Assembly (NCBI RefSeq): GCF_007559435.1
Contig: NZ_VMBP01000002.1
Coordinates: 372,001-436,000, forward strand
Length of the DNA: 64,000 nt
Reading direction: 5' to 3'
From: Ancylobacter moscoviensis
GTDB taxonomy: Bacteria; Pseudomonadota; Alphaproteobacteria; Rhizobiales; Xanthobacteraceae
Shown here: piece after piece, positions 37,323 through 45,700 of the stretch
How positions within the stretch are numbered: the first letter of the stretch is position 1
Layout of the letters: the number at the start of each line of letters is the position of its first letter
Notes under the pieces: model-generated
Databases searched by the model: none
The model's input: only the letters and a program-made list of their open reading frames with translations
What the model was told of the DNA's origin: nothing
Translations under genes and position numbers: made by a program

Positions 37323-38282
37323 ATGCGCCGCCTCGACAATATCGACCTGCGTCTTCTGCGCGTCTTCGTGGTGCTGGCGGAGGAGGGCGGCTTCCACGAC
37401 GCGCAGATCGCGCTCAACCTCTCGCAGTCGACCCTTTCCACCCATCTCGCCGCGCTGGAGCGCAAGCTGGGCGGCCAGCTTTGCGAGCGCGGCCGGGCCG
37501 GCTTCCGTCTCACCCCCTTCGGCGAGGCGACGCTCGCCGCCGCCAAGCGGCTGTTCGAGGACGTCGACGCCTTCCACGGCCGCATCGGTCGCGACCAGCG
37601 CCGGCTCGTCGGCCGGCTGCGGGTCGGCATCGTCGACGGCGTGGTGACCAATCCGCAGCTCGGGCTGCAGACGGTGCTGGCGCGCTACATGGACTACGCC
37701 TCGGAAGTGTTCGTCGATCTCGAGCTCGGCACGCCGCTGGTGCTGGAGCGCGCGCTGATGGACGGCGCGCGCGACGTGGTGGTGGGGCCGTTCTCGCAGA
37801 AGGTGCCGGGCATCAGCTACATCCCGCTGCACCGCGAGCCGCAGGCGCTCTATTGCGGGCAGGGCCATCCGCTGTTCGAGCTGCCGGCGCGGGAGATCGG
37901 TCATGCGCGCATCGAGGAGGCGCTATTCTCGGTGCGGCGCTACCGCCACCTCGACGACCTCTACCGGGTGAACCATCCGCGCGCCAGCGGGGCGGTGGTG
38001 CAGATGGAGGCGCAGGTGATGATGATCCTGTCCGGCCGCTTCATTGGCTACCTGCCGCGCCATATCGGCGAGGATTGGGTGGCGCGCGGGCGGATGCGGG
38101 TTCTGCGGCCGGAAAGCTACGGCTTCGATTCCGTCCATTTTGCCGCCACCCGCCGGCTCAAGGGCGAGCAGCCGCTGGTCGACGCCTTCATCCGCGAGCT
38201 GAAGGCGCAGGCAAAGGCGGCGTCCGCCGAGCCGCCGGCGGAAAGCGCGGGGGAGAGCCCGCCGGATCAGGCCAGCCTGTAG
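37323..38282 (+). CDS. LysR-family transcriptional regulator
   Basis: A 319-residue LysR regulator. The winged HTH occupies residues 5-64 (LRLLRVFVVLAEEGGFHDAQIALNLSQSTLSTHLAALERKLGGQLCERGRAGFRLTPFGE), and an effector-binding domain spans about 95-300. Start at 37323 (MRRLDNIDLRLLRVF) puts the HTH at the usual place and leaves the operator-like repeat 37278-37305 outside the gene; an upstream ATG at 37272 would translate through it. It very probably controls the divergent SDR-creatininase-ureohydrolase operon. Its last 16 bases overlap the end of the convergent chain-length gene. Confidence 0.9.
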   Translation: MRRLDNIDLRLLRVFVVLAEEGGFHDAQIALNLSQSTLSTHLAALERKLGGQLCERGRAGFRLTPFGEATLAAAKRLFEDVDAFHGRIGRDQRRLVGRLRVGIVDGVVTNPQLGLQTVLARYMDYASEVFVDLELGTPLVLERALMDGARDVVVGPFSQKVPGISYIPLHREPQALYCGQGHPLFELPAREIGHARIEEALFSVRRYRHLDDLYRVNHPRASGAVVQMEAQVMMILSGRFIGYLPRHIGEDWVARGRMRVLRPESYGFDSVHFAATRRLKGEQPLVDAFIRELKAQAKAASAEPPAESAGESPPDQASL

Positions 38283-40390
38283 ATCCAGTCCGGCAGGATG
38301 TAGCGGCGGCCGACGAAGACGAAGCCGAGCGGCACGCCGCCATGCTCCACCACGCTGGCGCGCAGGGCGGCGGCGGGCGCCTTGCGGGTCTTCTCGGCGC
38401 GCACCACCAGCGCGTTGCCGTCGACCAGTTCCTCGAAGCGATGGCCGATGGCGGCGGAATCGCGCGCCGTGGCGCAGACCACCACAGCTTCGAAGGTGCT
38501 GCCGAGCTCGTTCATGAAGCGCTGCGCCTCGGCGGTCGGCAGGCGGATGTCGAGCAGCTTCGAGCGGGTGCGGTCCCGCAGCGTCCACAGCAGCGGAACC
38601 TCGCTCGGGCCGACATAGAGCCCGCCATTCTCGCGCGCAGAAGGATCGTCCGCCGCGTCGGACGGCGGGGCGGTCAGGTCGACCAGCAGCGTGCGCAGCC
38701 CGCGCTGGAGCGTGATCTCGGTGGCAATGCCGCGTGCCAGCGGCGCCAGCGCCTCATCCGGCTCGGCGGCCAGGAACTGGACGCTGCGCAGCGGTCGCCC
38801 GTCCACTTCCGTGTCGAGCAGGAAGGCCGCGAGGCCGCTCACCTCCCGCTCCATGGCGGCGGGGTCTTCCGTGGTCGAGCGGTTGGCATATTCGCCAAGC
38901 ATGGGCAGTTCGAGCGAGCGCTCGGTTTCCTGCGGCATGATGAAGGTGGAGCGCAGCGCCGAGGCGATGGCGCCGGCCGCCACGCCGAACAGTACGCCGC
39001 CGAGGATGCCCGCGCCGAGGAAGGGCAGGCGCATGTTGCGGCTGGTCACGGCGGCGTCGGCCTGCTGCACCATCCGCACGCCCGCTTCGCGCTCGGCGGC
39101 AGCGGATTCCTCGATCTGCGCGGCGGTGGCCCGGCGCAGATACTCGCGATAGCTGTCGTTCAGCGTGTCGCGCTGGCGGGTCAGTTCGACGAGCCGGGTC
39201 TCGGCGACGCGCAGGTCGGCAAGGCGCTTCTCGGCGGTCTGCTGCTGGTCGCCCAGCTCCTTCTCCTGCTGGCCGAGCGCGTCCGCCTCGATGCGCAGCG
39301 ACAGCAGCATGTTGTTCAAGTAGCCGATGGCGGGATTGCGCACATCGCGCGTGGTCTCGTAGGAGCGATCTTTGCGGGTGGCGATCTGCCGGCGGACCGT
39401 GTCGATCTTGCGGTTGATCTCCCGCATCATCGAGCCGTTGGGAGCGTATTGCAGGGCGATGCGGTCCCGCTCGACGAGCAGGCGGCTCAGCATGTTGTTG
39501 TCTTCGTCGTTGCCCGAGGAGTCGCTCGTCTGGTCGAAGTCGAGCACCTTTCCGGGCAGCTCCCTGAGCTGCTTTTCCGCCTCGGCGATCTGCCCGGCGA
39601 GGGCGACGCGCCGCTCGGCCACCTGGCGGCGGCGCTGTACCACGGCGTCGACCTGGTTGGCCGCCAGCACCGCATCCTGGCTGAAGTCGATGATGCCGGC
39701 GCTGGTCTTCAGCGCCTCGATGGCGGCATCGGTCTGCCCTAGCTCGCTCTTGAAGCGCTCCACCTCGATCTTCAGGAAGCGGGCGGTGGGGTTCTGCATG
39801 ATGAGGCGGCGGCGCGCCAGATAGGTCTCGACCAGCTTGTCCGTGGTCTCGATGGCGAGCGTGCGGCTGGGGTGAGTGAAGGCGATCTCGATCACGTTCG
39901 AGCCGTCGCGTACCTGCACCCTGAGGTCGCTGCGGAAGCGCGCGATGGCCCGGTCCATCACGCTGCTGCTGCTGAACAGGTCGCGCAGATAGGAGAGCGG
40001 GGTCGGCGGGAACAGCCGCTCCAGCCCGATCTCCTCGATCACCGTGCGCAGCACGTCGGCGCTTTCGATGATCTGCACCTCGGACTCGACCTGCTTCAGG
40101 CCCTCGATGGACAGCACCGCCGGCCCGGTGTCGGTGACGCTCTGCTGGTTCGTCACCTCACGGCTGACGATCACCATGACGAGGCTGGAGGCGGTGTATT
40201 CGGTCTTGGCCAGCGTCGCGGCGGCGATGCCGAGCCCGATCGGCACCAGAGCGGCGAGGATCACGACGCGGATGTGGAAGAAGGCGACGATGAGGAAATC
40301 GCGAATGGTGAACGTGCCCGGCCATGCCTCGGCCCGGCCACCCGGCGCTTGGCCGTCACTCTCGGCGGCATTCGCGCCCGTCATCGACAT
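38267..40390 (-). CDS. Polysaccharide chain-length (Wzz/GumC-type) protein with degenerate BY-kinase domain
   Basis: A 707-residue inner-membrane protein from MSMTGANAAES (the frame is open to 40453). First membrane segment about residues 36-56, a long periplasmic coiled-coil domain (about 160-430), second membrane segment about 455-480 (LPFLGAGILGGVLFGVAAGAIASALRS). The C-terminal cytoplasmic part corresponds to the tyrosine autokinase domain, but where Wzc/GumC-type kinases have a GEGKS/T Walker A loop this one reads FLAAEPDEALAPLARGIA; only LRTLLVDLTA (Walker A'-like) survives and there is no tyrosine-rich tail. It therefore probably sets chain length without kinase activity. Belongs to the exopolysaccharide locus. 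Confidence 0.82.
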   Translation of the reverse strand: MSMTGANAAESDGQAPGGRAEAWPGTFTIRDFLIVAFFHIRVVILAALVPIGLGIAAATLAKTEYTASSLVMVIVSREVTNQQSVTDTGPAVLSIEGLKQVESEVQIIESADVLRTVIEEIGLERLFPPTPLSYLRDLFSSSSVMDRAIARFRSDLRVQVRDGSNVIEIAFTHPSRTLAIETTDKLVETYLARRRLIMQNPTARFLKIEVERFKSELGQTDAAIEALKTSAGIIDFSQDAVLAANQVDAVVQRRRQVAERRVALAGQIAEAEKQLRELPGKVLDFDQTSDSSGNDEDNNMLSRLLVERDRIALQYAPNGSMMREINRKIDTVRRQIATRKDRSYETTRDVRNPAIGYLNNMLLSLRIEADALGQQEKELGDQQQTAEKRLADLRVAETRLVELTRQRDTLNDSYREYLRRATAAQIEESAAAEREAGVRMVQQADAAVTSRNMRLPFLGAGILGGVLFGVAAGAIASALRSTFIMPQETERSLELPMLGEYANRSTTEDPAAMEREVSGLAAFLLDTEVDGRPLRSVQFLAAEPDEALAPLARGIATEITLQRGLRTLLVDLTAPPSDAADDPSARENGGLYVGPSEVPLLWTLRDRTRSKLLDIRLPTAEAQRFMNELGSTFEAVVVCATARDSAAIGHRFEELVDGNALVVRAEKTRKAPAAALRASVVEHGGVPLGFVFVGRRYILPDWIYRLA

Positions 40391-40519
40391 CACTGCTTCC
40401 CGTTGGCCGCCACGGCAGGCCGAAGGCGCGTTCGCCCCGCCTGCTTGGCGCATAAGCCGAATTTGCCCGTTTAGCCCTAATGAGCGGTAAATATGGCTTT
40501 CGATGGGGCAGGTGAGGCG

Positions 40520-41812
40520 TCAAAAAGCGCGCGGCATCAGGCGGCGCACCACCAGCGCGGTGCCGATGGCGCCCTGGACGATGACGAGGGCGCTGAGGAC
40601 AGCCGCGCCGTTCATCCCGAAGAGGGGAACGAGAATGGCGCCGGCGGCGACGCAGACGGCGAGCTGCGCCGCGTTCAGCCATCGCAGCACCCCGCCATGG
40701 CCGGTCATGGCCAGCATGATGTCCTGGCAGGGCAGCAGGCAGTTCACCAGCTGGCCGATGCTCATGATGATGAGCGCGGTGGCGGCGATCTCGAACCCGG
40801 GCCCGACCAGAGCCAACAGCGGCTCCGGGAACGCCATCATCAGCGCCAGCGGCGGCAGGCCGCACAGTGCCACGAGAAGGCGGGCGCGGCGGTTCTGCGC
40901 CCGCAGCGCATCCCACTCGCCCTGGCGGTGCAGGGCGGCGAAGCGCGGGGCGGCGATGGCGCCGATGGAGATGATCACCACCCAGATCAGCATGGACAGC
41001 CGGCTCGCGACGCTGAAGGCACCGACATCGGCGGCGGCGGCGAAGGCCGCGAGCAGAAGCAGCGGGATGGAGTTGAGCGAGACCTGCACCACCTCGACCA
41101 TCCCGAGCGGCAGCGCCGTGCGCCACAGGGCGGGCAGGGCGGTGGTGCCGGCGGAGTCGGTGGTCGGGGCCGGCACGGGGGCTCCCCGCATGACGAGGAC
41201 GATGCCGAGGATGGCCGAGGCGAGGTTCGTCGCCGCCAGCGTGTAGAGCATGCCGTCCAGCGACTGCACGCCGGCCAGCAGGACGAGCAGCGCGAAGGCC
41301 GGCCAGGAGGCGTTCTGCACCCATTGTCCGGCCACGCTGCGCCCGTAGCCGAACAGCACATGCGCCACGAAGTAGCACAGCGCCTGCGGCAGGATCGCCG
41401 CCGCCGCGATCAGCAGCGGGCGGACGAGATCGGGATCGTCGAAGACGTGGAGCGAGGCCGGCCGCGCGATCAGCACGGTTACGAGCGTGGCCAGCAGGCT
41501 GCCGAGGACCGTCCAGCCGAGGCCGGTGAACATGGCGGCGCGCGCGTCGGTGAGCCGCCCGACGGCGAGGTCGCCGGCCATGTGGCGCACCACCGCCTTC
41601 TCGAAGCCCGCCCGCGCGATGGTGGCGGCGAGGCCGACCCAGGTCATGCAGAGGAAGTAGAGGCCCGCCTCATGCGCGCCGAGGATGCGGGCGGCGAGCA
41701 TGTAGAGGCCGAGCTTCGCCACCAGCTCGACGCCGCGCGCCATGAGCCCGCCAATGTAGGGGCCGTAGGTGGCGAGCAGCCGCCGCAGGTCGGAAAGGCG
41801 CGCCTTCGTCAT
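40520..41812 (-). CDS. Polysaccharide flippase (Wzx/MATE-like)
   Basis: A 430-residue polytopic membrane protein with about 12 hydrophobic segments (GGLMARGVELVAKLGLYMLAARILGAHEAG at the start is typical of Wzx flippases). It carries undecaprenyl-linked repeat units across the inner membrane. The start at 41812 (MTKARLSDLRR) is where the domain begins; an ATG at 41866 has a GGGGGG upstream and would add 18 residues, and the frame reaches 41914 where it would overlap the divergent gene. Upstream of the chain-length gene on the same strand. Confidence 0.85.
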   Translation of the reverse strand: MTKARLSDLRRLLATYGPYIGGLMARGVELVAKLGLYMLAARILGAHEAGLYFLCMTWVGLAATIARAGFEKAVVRHMAGDLAVGRLTDARAAMFTGLGWTVLGSLLATLVTVLIARPASLHVFDDPDLVRPLLIAAAAILPQALCYFVAHVLFGYGRSVAGQWVQNASWPAFALLVLLAGVQSLDGMLYTLAATNLASAILGIVLVMRGAPVPAPTTDSAGTTALPALWRTALPLGMVEVVQVSLNSIPLLLLAAFAAAADVGAFSVASRLSMLIWVVIISIGAIAAPRFAALHRQGEWDALRAQNRRARLLVALCGLPPLALMMAFPEPLLALVGPGFEIAATALIIMSIGQLVNCLLPCQDIMLAMTGHGGVLRWLNAAQLAVCVAAGAILVPLFGMNGAAVLSALVIVQGAIGTALVVRRLMPRAF

Positions 41813-41912
41813 GCTGTGCAACCGGGTTACGGTGCCGCGCGAGACACGCGCCGGCGGTCGTGGCATATGCCCCCCGGCACGGTCGGACGAGTCGGGCAGG
41901 GGCATCTCAGGC

Positions 41913-42362
41913 ATGAACCATGGGCGCCGCGCCGCCGCAAGAGCGGGCCGGAAGGGCAACAGGGCAGCCGGTTGCCTGTGTGCCGTGGCGCTTGCCATGC
42001 TGACGGCCGGGCTGGTCGCCTTGCCGCCGGTCGCATGGGCGCAGGCCGGCCTCAGCGACCTGCCGGTACCGGACGTCGATCCGCGGATGGACCCCGCGCC
42101 GTTCGACGGCCGGCGGGCCATTCGTGACTATCTCAAGGCGGTCCTGCCGACGCGCTGGTGGGCGAACGAGCCGGAATTCTCGCTCGGGGCCTTCTCGGTG
42201 ATGATCCACGTGCCGGACAATTGGCAGGGCAACCCGACTTCAGCGGTGATGAGGCTCTGCCCGCCCGCCTACAGCGTCCTGTGGAGCCGGCTCGACCGGA
42301 TCGAATTCGTGCCGTTCTACCGCGACGCCCGCCGCGCCGGCATCACCTGCCGCAAGGGGTAA
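41913..42362 (+). CDS. Small exported protein of unknown function in the exopolysaccharide locus
   Basis: A 149-residue protein with an Arg-rich N-terminus and a signal peptide (AAGCLCAVALAMLTAGLVALPPVAWAQA, cleavage after AQA at about residue 44). The mature part of about 100 residues has a conserved-looking aromatic core (LPTRWWANEPEFSLGAFSVMIHVPD) and ends with two cysteines (LCPPAY, ITCRKG) that could pair. It begins at the ATG at 41913, almost back to back with the flippase gene. No family was recognised. The position between flippase and export lipoprotein suggests a periplasmic helper of polysaccharide export. Confidence 0.6.
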   Translation: MNHGRRAAARAGRKGNRAAGCLCAVALAMLTAGLVALPPVAWAQAGLSDLPVPDVDPRMDPAPFDGRRAIRDYLKAVLPTRWWANEPEFSLGAFSVMIHVPDNWQGNPTSAVMRLCPPAYSVLWSRLDRIEFVPFYRDARRAGITCRKG

Positions 42363-42408
42363 GGCGGGCTTTCCGCCGGGTTTCGAAATCGGCAGGCGCG
42401 TCAGAACG

Positions 42409-42435
42409 TTAACCATTAAACCTTCCATTAACCAC
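42409..42435 (+). promoter_or_regulatory. TTAACC repeats upstream of the export lipoprotein gene
   Basis: TTAACCAT (42409-42416) and TTAACCAC (42428-42435) repeat with a 19-base period in an AT-rich patch about 140 bases before the export gene. TTAACC is the half-site of the cell-cycle regulator CtrA in alphaproteobacteria; the spacing is not that of the classic TTAA-N7-TTAA full site. Confidence 0.35.
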
Positions 42436-42570
42436 GTTCGCCTAGCTTGGCCTGGCTACGTTGACCCGCTCAGCCGCGCCGAATCTGCCGTCCCTCCTTG
42501 CCGAATGATTTCGGAAGGAGTGGGCGTGTCCGGTCGGCGCTCCGGCGGGCTTCGATCAGGAGCCGATGTG

Positions 42571-43410
42571 ATGCGCGTACGCCTGCGCGGTGAGGGTTTC
42601 GCCGCTTCCGCATTCCCGCCGGCCGCGTGCCGGATGCGGGGCGGGCGCGTCGTGGGCGTGCTGCTGGCCACCGTTCTGCTGGCGGGATGCCAGACCACCG
42701 ACACGACCGGGACGGTCGGGCGGCCGCAGAGTCCGAACGACACCTTCACCACCGGACAGGAACTGCGCTTCACCGAGGTCAACCCAGCCGGCTTCCGGCC
42801 GTGGTCGAGCCAGATGCCGGCCTATCGGCTGGGCGCCGGCGACAAGCTGAAGATCAAGTATTTCCTCACCCGCGAGATGGACGAGGAACTCGTCGTCGCC
42901 CCCGACGGCACGGTCGCGCCCCGCGCGGTCGGCCAGCTCAAGGTCGAGGGGCTGACGCTGGCCGGCGCGCAGGAGGTGGTGCGTCGCGCCTCCAAGGTGG
43001 AGCTCGCCGACCAGAAGGTGGTGATCTCGCTGGAGGATGCCGTCTCCGCCAAGGTCTATATAGGCGGCATGGTCGAGAAGCCCGGCCCGTACAACCTTTC
43101 GGAGATGCGCAACGGCACGTTGCAGAGTATCCTCGCGGCCGGCGGCTTCACCGAGGAGGCCCGCACCGGGCAGGTGGCGATCATCCGCCGCGGCCCGGAC
43201 AACATGCCGATGCTGCGTCTGATCAACGTCAAGGACATCATCCAGACCGGCTTCACGCTCGACGACGTCCAGCTCGCCGCCGGCGACATCATCTACGTTC
43301 CGCGCAGTTCCGTCTCCGAACTCAATGTCTGGATCGACCAGTTCATCAACAAGGTGGTGCCCTTCCAGCGCACGTTCAACTATACGCTGGGCACCCAGGG
43401 GGTCATCTAG
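42571..43410 (+). CDS. Outer-membrane polysaccharide export lipoprotein (Wza/KpsD/GumB type)
   Basis: A 279-residue protein. Start at 42571 (MRVRLRGEGF) with AGGAG 8 bases upstream; a lipoprotein signal ends at ATVLLAGC. The polysaccharide-export (Poly_export) domain starts at YRLGAGDKLKIKYFLT and continues with VVAPDGTVAPRAVGQLKVEGLTLAGAQ. SLBB-type sequence follows (AKVYIGGMVEKPGPYNLSEMRNGTLQSILAAGG). It forms the outer-membrane channel for the polymer. First gene of the plus-strand export-polymerase block. Confidence 0.9.
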   Translation: MRVRLRGEGFAASAFPPAACRMRGGRVVGVLLATVLLAGCQTTDTTGTVGRPQSPNDTFTTGQELRFTEVNPAGFRPWSSQMPAYRLGAGDKLKIKYFLTREMDEELVVAPDGTVAPRAVGQLKVEGLTLAGAQEVVRRASKVELADQKVVISLEDAVSAKVYIGGMVEKPGPYNLSEMRNGTLQSILAAGGFTEEARTGQVAIIRRGPDNMPMLRLINVKDIIQTGFTLDDVQLAAGDIIYVPRSSVSELNVWIDQFINKVVPFQRTFNYTLGTQGVI

Positions 43411-43433
43411 CCCCGGACGCATGCGAGGAACCG

Positions 43434-44300
43434 ATGGCGGACGCATCGCGCGGGCAGGCTGGCGGGCAAGATGGCGGGAACGAAGCCTTCCCGCCGCCGG
43501 CCGGTTTCGAGGAAGTGACCTATCTCGGCGTGCGCGTCGCCCGGCTCGATGCCGCGGCGGCCGCGGCATGCATCGCCGCGCGTCCGGCCGATGCGCCCTA
43601 TGTCTATGTGGTGACGCCCAACGCCGCGCATTTCACCCTGCTGAACCTGTCGGACGACGCGCGCTTCCGCGACGCCTACGACCACGCCTGGATGCGCCTG
43701 CTCGACGGGCAGGTGCCGCGGGCGCTGGCGCGGCTGCTGTTCGGCCTCGACCTGCCGCACGCCGCCGGCAGCGACGTCGCCCTGCTTCTGCTGGAACGCC
43801 ATATCGGGCCGGACGATCCGGTGACGCTGATCGGCGGCAGCCCGGAAGTGCCCCGCCGCCTCGCCGAGCGCTTCGGCCTGCGCCGTATCGCCCATCACAA
43901 CCCGCCCATGGGCTTCATCAACCGGCCGGACGAAGTGGCGGCCTGCGTCGACTTCGTGCTGGCCAACCCGGCGCGCTTCGTCTTCTTCGGGGTCGGCACG
44001 CCGCAGGGCGAATATCTCGCCCGCGAAGTGGCGTTGCGCGGGGGCGCCACGGGTTGCGGGCTGTGCGTCGGCGGCGCGCTGAACTTCGCCACGGGCATCA
44101 CCCGGCGCGCGCCGGCCTTCGTGCGCAAGGCCGGCCTCGAATGGGCGCACCGTCTGGTGCGCAACCCCGCCGGTCACGCGCGGCGGGTCTTCGTCGACTC
44201 GCTGCCCGTCGTCTGGATCGCCCTCAAGGCGCGGCTGAATCCTGCCGCCTACGGCATGGGCCGCGTGCCGGCGGATGGCGGGGCGAAGGACCGCGCATGA
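43434..44300 (+). CDS. WecG/TagA/CpsF family glycosyltransferase
   Basis: A 288-residue GT26 glycosyltransferase. Start at 43434 follows GAGGAACC. Family features: VVTPNAAHFTLLN, LLDGQVPRALARLLFGLDLPHAAGSDV, VTLIGGSPEVPRRLAERFG and FFGVGTPQGEYLAREV with the conserved GTPQ-E. These enzymes add N-acetylmannosamine(-uronate) or a similar sugar to a lipid-linked precursor. It is the only recognisable non-initiating glycosyltransferase in the locus. Four-base overlap (ATGA) with the polymerase gene. Confidence 0.9.
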   Translation: MADASRGQAGGQDGGNEAFPPPAGFEEVTYLGVRVARLDAAAAAACIAARPADAPYVYVVTPNAAHFTLLNLSDDARFRDAYDHAWMRLLDGQVPRALARLLFGLDLPHAAGSDVALLLLERHIGPDDPVTLIGGSPEVPRRLAERFGLRRIAHHNPPMGFINRPDEVAACVDFVLANPARFVFFGVGTPQGEYLAREVALRGGATGCGLCVGGALNFATGITRRAPAFVRKAGLEWAHRLVRNPAGHARRVFVDSLPVVWIALKARLNPAAYGMGRVPADGGAKDRA

Positions 44301-45700
44301 GCAAGGCGGGCGGATCCGGCACGGGCACGCCCACCGGGGACCGCCGTCGCGCGGTGGTGACGCTGCCGCGCGCCTTCGTGCCGGTCGCGGCGCCGGTTTC
44401 CACCGAGCGTCTCCCGGGCGTGCTGACGAGTGCGGCGCTGCTCTTCGCGCTGCCGTTCTTCGCGCAGAGCTTCTACTACCTGCACGAGCTGACGGCTCCC
44501 TACCTGCTGTCGAAGGCATGGCCGCTGCTCTCGCTGCCGCTGAGCCTCTACGCGGTGGTGCGCCTGCAACTGCCGGCCAAGCGCTTCTATCTGGTGTTCC
44601 TGGCCTACGCGCTGGGTTTTACGCCCTTCGTCTCGATGCTCCAGCTCGGCAACGGGCTGGTGGACGCGCTGATCACCACGGTGAAGATCTGGCCGCTCAC
44701 CTATTATTTCGGCCTGTCGGCACTGCTGGTCTGGCTGGCGCCGAGCTACGGCCGCACACGGGGCTCGCTGGTCGTGCTGGGGGCGGGCACCTTCGTGCTC
44801 ATGCTGGCCTTGTGGCTGCTGGTGCCGACGAGCTGGTACGTGAACGATCCCGAGCTCGGCAAGCTGTTCATGCTGGAGACCGAGCGCGGCTACCGGATCT
44901 ACATGCCGATGTTCTTCGGCACGCTGTTCCTGTTCTACCTCACGCGCCGCTTCATGCAGCGCCCGAACCTGCTGCTGCCGCTGGCGATCCTGCTCGGCTT
45001 CGTGCTGCTCTTCTCCATCTACAAGCAGCGGACGGCGATCGGCGGCATGATGCTGGTATGCATCTATGCGGTGGGCGTCTCGCTGGCGCCGCGCCTCCGC
45101 TTGCTGGTCGCGGGCCTGTTCCTCGCGGTCGTGCCGCTGGGCCTCGCCTATCTCGTGCTGCGCGACGTGGAAGGGCTGGCCCAGTCCCTCGGCGGCTCGC
45201 TTTCCGTCCGGCAGGTCTCGCTGGGGCTGGCGGCGAACTTCCTCGGGGACGATCCGTGGCGCTGGCTGTTCGGCGTCGGCGCCACCACCCGCTTCGGCAG
45301 CATCACGCTGGCCGACATCTTCGGCAACAGCAACTTCTACGTCGCCGATCTCGGCTGGTTCGGCATCGTGTTCGAATACGGGCTGGTTGGCGCGGTGCTG
45401 CTGGCGGGGCTTTATGGCTGGGGCTACTTCACCCTGCTGCGCTCGACGCGCGGGGTGGAGGATCCCATGGTGCTCGCCCTGTCGGACTACATTCTCTATA
45501 TGCTCGCCACGTCGGCGGTCTATTCGCTCGTCTTCACCCCCGGCGAGTTCGGCGTGGTGATGGCGCTCGCCATCTATCTCAGCCGAGCGCGTTACCGGCA
45601 GCCCTCGACACCGGCGCCGGAGCACCGCATAAGCTTCACCGTCAACCGGCATCAGATCAGGACCCGAAATGCTGCGGCGCGTCGCCAAACTGTTGCATGA
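44297..45700 (+). CDS. O-antigen/exopolysaccharide polymerase (Wzy-like)
   Basis: A 467-residue inner-membrane protein with about 11 hydrophobic segments and one long external loop (about 320-365; SLGGSLSVRQVSLGLAANFLGDDPWRWLFGVGATTRFGS), the layout of Wzy/O-antigen ligase proteins. Start at 44297 by ATGA coupling to the upstream glycosyltransferase. It would polymerise repeat units delivered by the flippase. The soluble C-terminal tail overlaps the methyltransferase start by 32 bases. Confidence 0.78.
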   Translation: MSKAGGSGTGTPTGDRRRAVVTLPRAFVPVAAPVSTERLPGVLTSAALLFALPFFAQSFYYLHELTAPYLLSKAWPLLSLPLSLYAVVRLQLPAKRFYLVFLAYALGFTPFVSMLQLGNGLVDALITTVKIWPLTYYFGLSALLVWLAPSYGRTRGSLVVLGAGTFVLMLALWLLVPTSWYVNDPELGKLFMLETERGYRIYMPMFFGTLFLFYLTRRFMQRPNLLLPLAILLGFVLLFSIYKQRTAIGGMMLVCIYAVGVSLAPRLRLLVAGLFLAVVPLGLAYLVLRDVEGLAQSLGGSLSVRQVSLGLAANFLGDDPWRWLFGVGATTRFGSITLADIFGNSNFYVADLGWFGIVFEYGLVGAVLLAGLYGWGYFTLLRSTRGVEDPMVLALSDYILYMLATSAVYSLVFTPGEFGVVMALAIYLSRARYRQPSTPAPEHRISFTVNRHQIRTRNAAARRQTVA

